From URNF01 sp045634325 (GTDB lineage: Bacteria > Bacillota > Clostridia > Oscillospirales > Acutalibacteraceae): 7,829 nucleotides of DNA. The notes below the pieces were generated by a model. The model saw only the letters and a program-made list of their open reading frames with translations. It did not search any database and was not told the origin of the DNA. The position numbers and the translations under genes are program-made. The stretch is taken from positions 1 to 7,829 of the forward strand of contig JAZRAA010000015.1 in assembly GCA_045634325.1 (NCBI GenBank). The letters are read 5' to 3'. Positions 1 through 4,287 of this stretch are shown in pieces. The number at the start of each line of letters is the position of its first letter. The stretch's first letter is position 1.

Positions 1-17
1 TCGCGGAAATCGACGAG

Positions 18-359
18 GTGAGGGATGCGCAAGCGCCGAACGGGACGTACAGAAAGACGCCGAACGGGTGGGCGTTTATGCCGGACAGAGACGAGAGCGA
101 CGCGCCGCCGAACCGGGAAATTATGGCGTCTATGAGCGCGAAGCCCGGAGAAGTCGCCGGAGGCCTTGTGGTTTTTGCCGTGTTCGCCGTTATTGCCCTG
201 AAACTTTCCGGGAAGAAACGAGAAAAGACAAACCCGGAAGGCGGTTTATCGCAAGCGCAGTATCAAGCGTTCATGCAACGCCTTGACGCTATGGCGAAGA
301 TTGCAGAGAGCGTGATTCCGACGGGCGGAGGCGCGAAAGCGGTTGAGAGGAGACGATAG
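18..359 (+). CDS. Small single-pass membrane protein, function unknown
   Basis: A 113-residue protein read from GTG18. The first 40 residues are polar and contain a short internal echo (PNGTYRK, then PNGWAF). A hydrophobic segment at about residues 46-64 is followed directly by KKREK, so the C-terminal part should lie in the cytoplasm. The tail (about 75-105) is probably helical. I do not recognise the family. The start is uncertain: the frame stays open to the window edge, the ribosome binding site before GTG18 is weak, and ATG78 behind GGGTGGG is an alternative, so the true gene may begin upstream of the window. It ends two bases before the next gene, which also encodes a membrane protein, and both precede a DNA motor. 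This suggests a membrane or virion-envelope part of one machine, but that is inference only. Confidence 0.6.
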   Translation: MRDAQAPNGTYRKTPNGWAFMPDRDESDAPPNREIMASMSAKPGEVAGGLVVFAVFAVIALKLSGKKREKTNPEGGLSQAQYQAFMQRLDAMAKIAESVIPTGGGAKAVERRR

Positions 360-361
360 AG

Positions 362-649
362 ATGATAAACAGGAATAACGCCTTTGTGAAATCGTGGGAT
401 TTCATTGTGACCATAGTCACGTATTTCTTCCAGCGTTATGCGGAAGCGGGCGAGAAGATGGCGGGGAGCTTCACCCCGTCTTGGGAAGCTAAAACCTTTT
501 TTTCGGGGCTTGCGGAGATTTTCTACCTTACGGCGATTGGCATTTTTGTCATTTACCTGATTTTCCGTGGGTTTGGGGCGAGCGAAGCCCCTCATAGCGC
601 GGCTTTAGCTGGCCTTATCGTTCTTGCGATTGTGACCTGTATAGGATAA
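362..649 (+). CDS. Small multi-pass membrane protein, function unknown
   Basis: A 95-residue protein starting at ATG362 behind an AGAGGAGA ribosome binding site at about 347-354. Residues 13-24 are hydrophobic. Clear membrane segments lie at about 52-70 and 78-95, with the second running to the C-terminus. There is no signal-peptidase site and no recognisable catalytic motif. It follows the previous membrane protein by two bases and precedes the FtsK-like motor by six. Small membrane proteins next to a motor ATPase are typical of conjugative elements and of non-tailed or filamentous phages, but the sequence alone does not say which applies. Confidence 0.7.
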   Translation: MINRNNAFVKSWDFIVTIVTYFFQRYAEAGEKMAGSFTPSWEAKTFFSGLAEIFYLTAIGIFVIYLIFRGFGASEAPHSAALAGLIVLAIVTCIG

Positions 650-655
650 AGGCGG

Positions 656-2341
656 GTGGCGTCAATGGGCTTAAAAGACGCGACATTTGACGCAATTCCC
701 GTATTGCGCCGCTGGTGGTGGCGGCGCAAGTGGACTTCTCTTGACGTTCCCGCTGAAGAATGGGCTAAGCTGGACAGCATGATAGAAGATTTGAACGCCC
801 TGTTAATAAACGTCAAGTCTGTGCAAAAGCTAATCATGGACGCGTCCATGTTACGCGCCGGACACGGAATGAGCGTTCGGAGCGTGTGGAACGACTTGAC
901 GGGCAAACAACACGGCGTGGACATTGTTCTTGACGGCAAGGGCGCAACGGAAAATCTGCTGGCAGGATACCACAAAGAGATGGACGCCCGCCGCCGCGAA
1001 ATGATGAAAATCGCCGTGGAGATGTCAAACTGGGCGGCTGAAAATACCGCGCCGATTGCCTATGAGAGCCGTCAGCCCTTGCGTACAAAAATTGCCGCCG
1101 TTGTTCGTGAAGCGGCGCGGATTGCGAAAGAACTGAATGCGGAGCGAAAAGGCAAAACGTCAAGCGAGTTTTTGCGCCACGCTTTGTTAGACAGCGAATC
1201 CCGCAAAAAGCGGCTTTGTATCAAGCCCGCGCCGGAACGGGTGAAGCTGGAAAAGCCGGAGACGCCGAAAGAAACTCCGAAAGAGACGCCAAAGAAGGGA
1301 CAGGACAGCGCGAAAGCGGAACGCCGCAAAATCGCCGCGCTACTCCCGCAAGCGTTCGATGAGCAAGGCGTTGACGTGCAATTCCTGTCTTTCGCCGCTG
1401 GACGCGCCGTGACGCGGTACCGTCTCCGATTGGAGCGCGGACAGAAGCTGTCGAAAGCGGAGGGCGCGGCGTCAGAAATCGCTATGGCGCTTGCGGTTGA
1501 CAAGGTGTCCATTAGCAAGGCGCCGTCGGAAGCGCAAGTAATCTTTGTTGACGTGCCAAACAAGGACGTGGAGCCGCTTTTGTACGCTGACGCGCCGAAA
1601 GAAGAAGGCAAATTCTTTGTCGGCGAGAGCGTTGAGGGCAAGCCCGTTTTCACGGATATGGAAAGCCTCTGCCACGTCCTGATTGCTGGCACGACTGGAA
1701 GCGGGAAAAGCGTTTTCCTGAATACGCTGATATGTTCCATGATTCAACGTCCGCCGTCAGAAGTCCAATTCATCATGATTGACCCGAAGATGGTAGAGCT
1801 TGCGCCTTATGACGGAATCCCGCATTTAGAGCGTCCTGTCATTACGGACGCGGCGGAGGCTGTAGAAGCGTTGGAAGAAGCCGCTGACAAAATGGATAAA
1901 CGCTATCAGACGTTCAGAGAGGCGGGCGTAAAGAAGTTGTCGGAGTACAACGCAAAGGCAAACGCGCCCTATCCACGTCTGATTGTCGTGATTGATGAGT
2001 TGTCCGATTTGATGATGTTATCCGACAAAGAGGTTGAAGCGTCCATTGTACGAATCGCCCAAAAAGGCCGCGCCGCCGGGGTGCATTTGCTTCTGGCGAC
2101 GCAACGCCCGACAAAAGACGTTGTAGCAGGGCTTATCAAGGCCAATATCCCGTCCCGCATTGCGTTCGCGGTGGCGTCCGCTATGGAATCGCGGATTATC
2201 CTTGACGAGAGCGGCGCGGAAAACCTGTGCGGCAAGGGAGACATGATTTTCAAGCCGCTCGACGGCAAGACGCAACGGCTACAGGGCGCGTATATCGAGA
2301 CGGATGAAATAGAGCGGATTGTGAAGGGGGCGAAATATTGA
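656..2341 (+). CDS. FtsK/SpoIIIE-type DNA translocase, soluble and truncated
   Basis: A 561-residue ATP-driven double-stranded DNA motor. Residues 1-200 are polar or helical with no membrane segment, unlike cellular FtsK/SpoIIIE. A proline/lysine linker of three ETPK repeats starts near residue 202. Residues about 235-315 match the FtsK alpha domain (AVTRYRLRLERG, then EIAMALAVDKVSI). The RecA-like motor holds Walker A GTTGSGKS at 345-352, then IDPKMVELAPYDGIPHLE, Walker B LIVVIDELSDLM near 442-453, LLLATQRPTKDV, and IPSRIAFAV. The protein stops at ERIVKGAKY, where cellular homologues continue into the winged-helix gamma domain that reads KOPS/SRS. Gamma therefore seems absent, so DNA orientation would need another factor. 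GTG656 is used; ATG665 is an alternative. It probably moves element DNA during transfer or packaging. The family call is firm and the role is inferred. Confidence 0.93.
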   Translation: MASMGLKDATFDAIPVLRRWWWRRKWTSLDVPAEEWAKLDSMIEDLNALLINVKSVQKLIMDASMLRAGHGMSVRSVWNDLTGKQHGVDIVLDGKGATENLLAGYHKEMDARRREMMKIAVEMSNWAAENTAPIAYESRQPLRTKIAAVVREAARIAKELNAERKGKTSSEFLRHALLDSESRKKRLCIKPAPERVKLEKPETPKETPKETPKKGQDSAKAERRKIAALLPQAFDEQGVDVQFLSFAAGRAVTRYRLRLERGQKLSKAEGAASEIAMALAVDKVSISKAPSEAQVIFVDVPNKDVEPLLYADAPKEEGKFFVGESVEGKPVFTDMESLCHVLIAGTTGSGKSVFLNTLICSMIQRPPSEVQFIMIDPKMVELAPYDGIPHLERPVITDAAEAVEALEEAADKMDKRYQTFREAGVKKLSEYNAKANAPYPRLIVVIDELSDLMMLSDKEVEASIVRIAQKGRAAGVHLLLATQRPTKDVVAGLIKANIPSRIAFAVASAMESRIILDESGAENLCGKGDMIFKPLDGKTQRLQGAYIETDEIERIVKGAKY

Positions 2342-2826
2342 GCTTTACGCAAGCGGAACTGGAAGCAATGAGAGCCGCCGACGCTGAAATTGAGGCCGAT
2401 TTTAGCTTGACGCCGGAGGAAATCGCGGCGGCGCGTGACAGGGACGAACGGGCGATTTTTGAGCGGGTTCGTTGGAAAAGAGCCGCTCCGAAATCAGCGG
2501 AGGAAAAAGAACGGGATTTCCAGAAATTCAAAGCAAGGCGCAAGAAGCCCTTGACTGACAAAGACCGCGAACGCGCAAAAGCGTACTATAAAACGCACAG
2601 GGAGCATTACAGGGCTTACCGAGTGCAGTATTACCAAGAAAACCGCGAACGGATTCTATTGTATTCGCGTGAATACTTTCAGGCGCATAAAGCGGAATGC
2701 CAAGCAAAAGCAAGAGAGCGCAACAGGAAACGCTATCATTCTGACCCGGAATACGCGGAGCGATTAAGAGCAAAAGCAAGAGAGCGGTTAAAACGGAAGA
2801 GAGCATTGGAGGCGGTTAGGCAGTGA
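2338..2826 (+). CDS. Highly basic, repetitive helical protein, function unknown
   Basis: A 162-residue protein starting at TTG2338, which overlaps the stop codon of the translocase gene. An AAGGGGG ribosome binding site lies seven bases upstream, so translation is probably coupled to the motor. The N-terminal third is acidic and helical (EAMRAADAEIEADFSLTPEEI). From about residue 70 the chain is a run of aromatic and basic helical repeats (YYKTHREHYRAYRVQYYQEN and similar), ending in AKARERNRKR and AKARERLKRKR. Such R/K/Y-rich repeats suggest nucleic-acid binding, but no defined domain is recognisable. The last two repeats are also near-identical in DNA, showing recent internal duplication. 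Its place right after the translocase makes a DNA-handling accessory role plausible. Confidence 0.72.
   Translation: MSFTQAELEAMRAADAEIEADFSLTPEEIAAARDRDERAIFERVRWKRAAPKSAEEKERDFQKFKARRKKPLTDKDRERAKAYYKTHREHYRAYRVQYYQENRERILLYSREYFQAHKAECQAKARERNRKRYHSDPEYAERLRAKARERLKRKRALEAVRQ
2703..2786 (+). repeat. In-frame 18-bp direct repeat
   Basis: AGCAAAAGCAAGAGAGCG occurs at 2703-2720 and again at 2769-2786. The two copies are 66 bp (22 codons) apart and in the same reading frame. They encode the two AKARER motifs near the C-terminus of the basic repetitive protein, so this is an internal coding duplication rather than a mobile or regulatory repeat. Confidence 0.9.
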
Positions 2827-3224
2827 AACAACGGGCGTTGCGTCCCATGCCAGCGGATTTTCCGCAATACGCCCAGACAATGCGGCAGGAGGATTTGATG
2901 GCGCGTTATCGCGCAGGACGCGCCGTTGTCCGGCGTTGGCAGGATGAGTTAGGCATGAATCGCTGTGCGAAATTCGGAAAGGCGCCGTTGCCTGATAATT
3001 TCGCCGCTGTCGCCCCGTTCCACACTCAGGCGGAATTGCGGCGGATGTACGGGCGGAGCGGTACGACGATAGACGGCTGGGCGCGGTTATGCGGCGTGAA
3101 GCTCAAACGGATACGCCCGGAATATGTCAAGCGCGACACGGAAGATGAGATTCAGATGTGCTTGAATTGCGAAAAGGGCGTTGCGAAATGCACAGGGCGT
3201 TGTCGCAGAATCAAAGGATTTTAG
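2823..3224 (+). CDS. Tandem HTH-like protein with C-terminal four-cysteine motif
   Basis: A 133-residue protein. GTG2823 overlaps the previous stop (GTGA) and has GGAGG at about 2809. Two homologous units occupy residues 10-44 and 57-91. Each begins P-x-(D/N)-F, continues with (Q/E)xxLxxxY, and ends in a helix with a conserved tryptophan before a glycine (VVRRWQDELG and TIDGWARLCG). This pattern fits a small helix-turn-helix with W in the recognition helix. The C-terminus has C113-x2-C116-x6-C123-x3-C127 in a basic context, a likely zinc-binding knuckle. The gene at 3354-3638 encodes a one-unit paralogue with the same tail. It is probably a DNA-binding regulator or structural DNA-binding protein of the element. 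The target is unknown and the fold is inferred from pattern only. Confidence 0.75.
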   Translation: MKQRALRPMPADFPQYAQTMRQEDLMARYRAGRAVVRRWQDELGMNRCAKFGKAPLPDNFAAVAPFHTQAELRRMYGRSGTTIDGWARLCGVKLKRIRPEYVKRDTEDEIQMCLNCEKGVAKCTGRCRRIKGF

Positions 3225-3235
3225 GAGGCGAGAGC

Positions 3236-3379
3236 ATGACGGCATTGACAATTATCGGAGGCACCCTTCTTGCGGCGGCAACCTATATTTTCCGCGTTCG
3301 TCCGTGGATGGACGAGCGGGCAGTGGCGCGGGAAATGGCAGTCCCGCACAACAATGAGGGCGTTACCAGTCCCGCGTGA
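3236..3379 (+). CDS. 47-residue single-pass membrane protein
   Basis: It starts at ATG3236 behind a strong TTAGGAGGCGAG ribosome binding site (3221-3232). This supports that start over the in-frame ATG at 3158, which lies inside the previous gene. Residues 3-19 (ALTIIGGTLLAAATYIF) form one membrane segment, followed by a charged tail (RVRPWMDERAVAREM). It is too short for family recognition. The last 26 bases overlap the next gene in another frame. It resembles the other small membrane proteins of this operon in size and context only. Confidence 0.65.
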   Translation: MTALTIIGGTLLAAATYIFRVRPWMDERAVAREMAVPHNNEGVTSPA

Positions 3380-3638
3380 CTTTGCGGAAAACGCCGCTGT
3401 GATGACGGAGCCGGAGTTGCGGCGGCATTACAAGCGCGGAGACCAGACAATCCGGCGGTGGATTAACCTATCCGGCGTGGAGCCAAAATCAAAGCGCAAG
3501 ACAGCTAGTCGTGAATGGCGCTTTGTTCAACCTGACACGCCGGAAGAAATCAAAATGTGCTTGAATTGCAAGTTTTCAGAGTGTAAAGGATGGTGCGCGA
3601 AAATGGCGGCGTCGAAAGGCGGATATTTGGATGAGTGA
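3354..3638 (+). CDS. Single-unit HTH-like protein with four-cysteine motif, paralogue of 2823-3224
   Basis: A 94-residue protein. ATG3354 is chosen because the resulting N-terminus MRALPVPRDFAENAAVM aligns with the start of the paralogue at 2823 (QRALRPMPADFPQYAQTM). Starts further upstream give unrelated residues. Its ribosome binding site is weak, so translation probably depends on coupling to the overlapping 47-residue gene. One HTH-like unit spans about residues 7-41, with W36 in the last helix, followed by a basic linker. The tail has C69-x2-C72-x4-C77-x3-C81. At DNA level ATGTGCTTGAATTGC is identical in both genes (3156-3170 and 3555-3569), so they arose by duplication with gain or loss of one unit. 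Probably DNA-binding; target unknown. Confidence 0.72.
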   Translation: MRALPVPRDFAENAAVMTEPELRRHYKRGDQTIRRWINLSGVEPKSKRKTASREWRFVQPDTPEEIKMCLNCKFSECKGWCAKMAASKGGYLDE

Positions 3639-3852
3639 AAAATTGGCAAACAGACGCGTCCCCTTGTGGGCAGTGGCGGTCGCGCTTGCGGCTGGAATTG
3701 GAATCGGCGCGTTGTTGCGCGTGGTTTGCGCCGTGTGCGCGGAATACTGGCGCGTTCCGGCGGTTTTCGCGCTGCTTGCGTTGTACGTATGGGGCGAGTG
3801 GAGCAAGAGCAAAAGCGGCAGGAAAAATCAAAAACGGCTGGTATCAACTTGA
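3631..3852 (+). CDS. Small two-pass membrane protein, last gene of the left operon
   Basis: A 73-residue protein. ATG3631 overlaps the previous gene by eight bases and is preceded by AAAGGCGG (about 3615-3622). Two hydrophobic segments lie at about 11-36 and 42-55, with a short loop, then a very basic tail (SKSKSGRKNQKRL) that should be cytoplasmic. C33 and C36 form a CxxC inside the first segment. No family is recognised. Its TGA stop (3850-3852) lies inside the -35 hexamer of the promoter that drives the Y RNA array, so the next transcription unit begins on top of the end of this one. Confidence 0.68.
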   Translation: MSEKLANRRVPLWAVAVALAAGIGIGALLRVVCAVCAEYWRVPAVFALLALYVWGEWSKSKSGRKNQKRLVST

Positions 3853-3877
3853 CACCGCCGCCGGGACGTGGTATAAT
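3849..3877 (+). promoter_or_regulatory. Consensus sigma-70/sigma-A promoter of the Y RNA array
   Basis: TTGACA at 3849-3854 and TATAAT at 3872-3877 are both perfect consensus hexamers separated by the optimal 17 bp. A start near G3885 fits, and G3885 is exactly the first base of the closing stem of the first Y RNA. The -35 overlaps the stop codon of the gene at 3631-3852. This should be a strong, constitutive-looking promoter; no operator is evident. Confidence 0.92.
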
Positions 3878-3884
3878 ACGCATT

Positions 3885-3956
3885 GCAGACGGCATTGCAG
3901 AGGGCGGTTACTTCATTAGCTGTATGACATACCGTTCTTGTTTTTATCCGTTTGCC
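3885..3956 (+). ncRNA. Y RNA 1, minimal form without tRNA-like module
   Basis: About 71 nt. The ends pair as GCAGACGG (3885-3892) with CCGTTTGC (3948-3955), 8 bp including one G-U. Next come the array-conserved GCATTGCAG (3892-3900) and an upper stem CGGT (3905-3908) pairing ACCG (3931-3934) with an unpaired U beside it. The conserved UACUUC is followed by a small hairpin TCAT(TAGCTGT)ATGA at 3913-3927 where the two other RNAs carry a tRNA-like module. The 3' side has CCGTTCTTGTTTTT, as in the others. The Y RNA assignment rests on shared elements with RNAs 2 and 3 and on the adjacent Ro gene. In known systems this stem is the Ro-binding part. The 3' end is set by the stem, not by a terminator, so processing from a longer transcript is likely. 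Confidence 0.72.
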
Positions 3957-3965
3957 ACAATATGA

Positions 3966-4100
3966 CAAAAGGCGGCAGTGCAGGAAACGGGTACTTCGAC
4001 TTATAATCGAGATGTCGCGGGTTCAAGTCCCGTCCGCGCTTGCGCGGTAGCTCAGTGGATAGAGCGCTATGTTTCCGTTTTCGTTTTTCTCCGCTTTTTG
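3966..4100 (+). ncRNA. yrlA: Y RNA 2, YrlA-like, with permuted tRNA-like module
   Basis: About 135 nt. The ends pair as CAAAAGGCGG (3966-3975) with CCGCTTTTTG (4091-4100), 10 bp including one G-U. The closing sequence differs from those of the neighbours, but the pairing is kept. Array-conserved elements are GCAGTGCAG (3975-3983), CGGGTACTTCGA (3988-3999) and CCGTTTTCGTTTTT (4075-4088). The upper stem is AAACGG (3985-3990) with CCGTTT (4075-4080); GGAAAC with GTTTCC (4071-4076) is a competing register. Between these lies a tRNA-like module (3995-4066, described separately). YrlA-family Y RNAs are known to combine a Ro-binding stem with a tRNA-mimicking domain, and this matches. There is no own terminator and no convincing own promoter, so it is probably cut from the array transcript. 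Confidence 0.88.
3995..4066 (+). other. Circularly permuted tRNA-like domain of Y RNA 2
   Basis: Order is: anticodon-arm-sized hairpin TTCGA(CTTATAA)TCGAG at 3995-4011; five-base variable region; T arm GCGGG(TTCAAGT)CCCGT at 4017-4033; acceptor stem CCGCG (4034-4038) with CGCGG (4043-4047) capped by the stable tetraloop CUUG; U8-A9 equivalents TA (4048-4049); D arm GCTC(AGTGGATA)GAGC at 4050-4065 with the GG of the D loop; then position-26-like G4066. The 3' half of the tRNA therefore precedes the 5' half and the usual tRNA ends are joined. There is no CCA end, so it is a mimic rather than a translating tRNA. Conserved T-loop and D-loop bases suggest the normal elbow contact and recognition by tRNA-modifying enzymes. 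Confidence 0.88.
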
Positions 4101-4152
4101 ATACCATACAAGGCAAACGCGCATTGCAGATAACGGTTACTTCGATATTGGA

Positions 4153-4224
4153 ACTGTTTGTCGCGGGTTCAAGTCCCGCCGTCCGGCGTATGTCGGATGT
4201 ATCTCAGTTGGTTAGAGAGACAGT
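4153..4224 (+). other. Circularly permuted tRNA-like domain of Y RNA 3
   Basis: All helices have canonical tRNA lengths: anticodon stem ACTGT (4153-4157) with ACAGT (4220-4224), 5 bp; variable region TTGTC, 5 nt; T arm GCGGG(TTCAAGT)CCCGC at 4163-4179; acceptor stem CGTCCGG (4180-4186) with TCGGATG (4193-4199), 7 bp including two G-U pairs, capped by a six-base loop; TA (4200-4201) as U8-A9; D arm TCTC(AGTTGGTTA)GAGA at 4202-4218; G4219 as position 26. The anticodon loop is replaced by the Ro-binding stem, and the acceptor ends are joined by the cap. The acceptor and anticodon stems differ in sequence from those of Y RNA 2, whereas the T-arm 19-mer is identical (4014-4032 and 4160-4178). Confidence 0.9.
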
Positions 4225-4249
4225 AGAAACGTACCGTTTTCGTCTTTAT

Positions 4250-4270
4250 CGCGTTTGCCCTGTTTTTTTT
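4250..4270 (+). terminator. Terminator formed by the closing stem of Y RNA 3
   Basis: CGCGTTTGCC (4250-4259), two bases, then eight T residues (4263-4270). The pairing partner is not local: it is GGCAAACGCG at 4112-4121, the 5' end of Y RNA 3. Termination would therefore depend on the long-range fold of the whole RNA. It sits just before the ribosome binding site of the Ro gene, so some read-through would be needed to express Ro from the array promoter. Confidence 0.7.
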
Positions 4271-4287
4271 GCGCAAAGGAGGTTATC

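Larger units (their letters stand above)
4112..4270 (+). ncRNA. yrlA: Y RNA 3, YrlA-like, with permuted tRNA-like module
   Basis: About 150-158 nt. The ends pair perfectly over 10 bp: GGCAAACGCG (4112-4121) with CGCGTTTGCC (4250-4259), followed by a run of eight T residues at 4263-4270 that should end transcription. Array-conserved elements are GCATTGCAG (4121-4129), CGGTTACTTCGAT (4134-4146) and CCGTTTTCGTCTTT (4234-4247). The upper stem pairs CGGT-AC with GTACCG (4231-4236), leaving a bulged U4138; the same bulge is predicted in RNAs 1 and 2. The stem runs into a permuted tRNA-like module at 4153-4224. It lies directly upstream of the Ro gene; only 17 nt separate the T-run from ATG4288. The 5' end is probably made by processing. 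Confidence 0.9.

Noticed and set aside
1072..1740. 222-residue minus-strand frame
   Set aside because: It lies wholly opposite the well-conserved FtsK-like gene; its serine- and arginine-rich composition is that of an antisense shadow.
3635..3965. Overlapping plus-strand frames of 94-99 residues after 3635
   Set aside because: The frame at 3631 has the ribosome binding site, the coupling to the previous stop and sensible membrane segments. The others are arginine- and cysteine-rich shadows that run into the Y RNA promoter.
4014..4218. Ordinary tRNA genes suggested by perfect T-arm and D-arm sequences
   Set aside because: The halves are in reverse order. Joining the 5' half at 4041 to the 3' half ending at 4187 does not give a matching acceptor stem (TGCGCGG against CGTCCGG), whereas the stems pair perfectly within each permuted module. 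There is no usable anticodon arm or CCA end in the canonical order.
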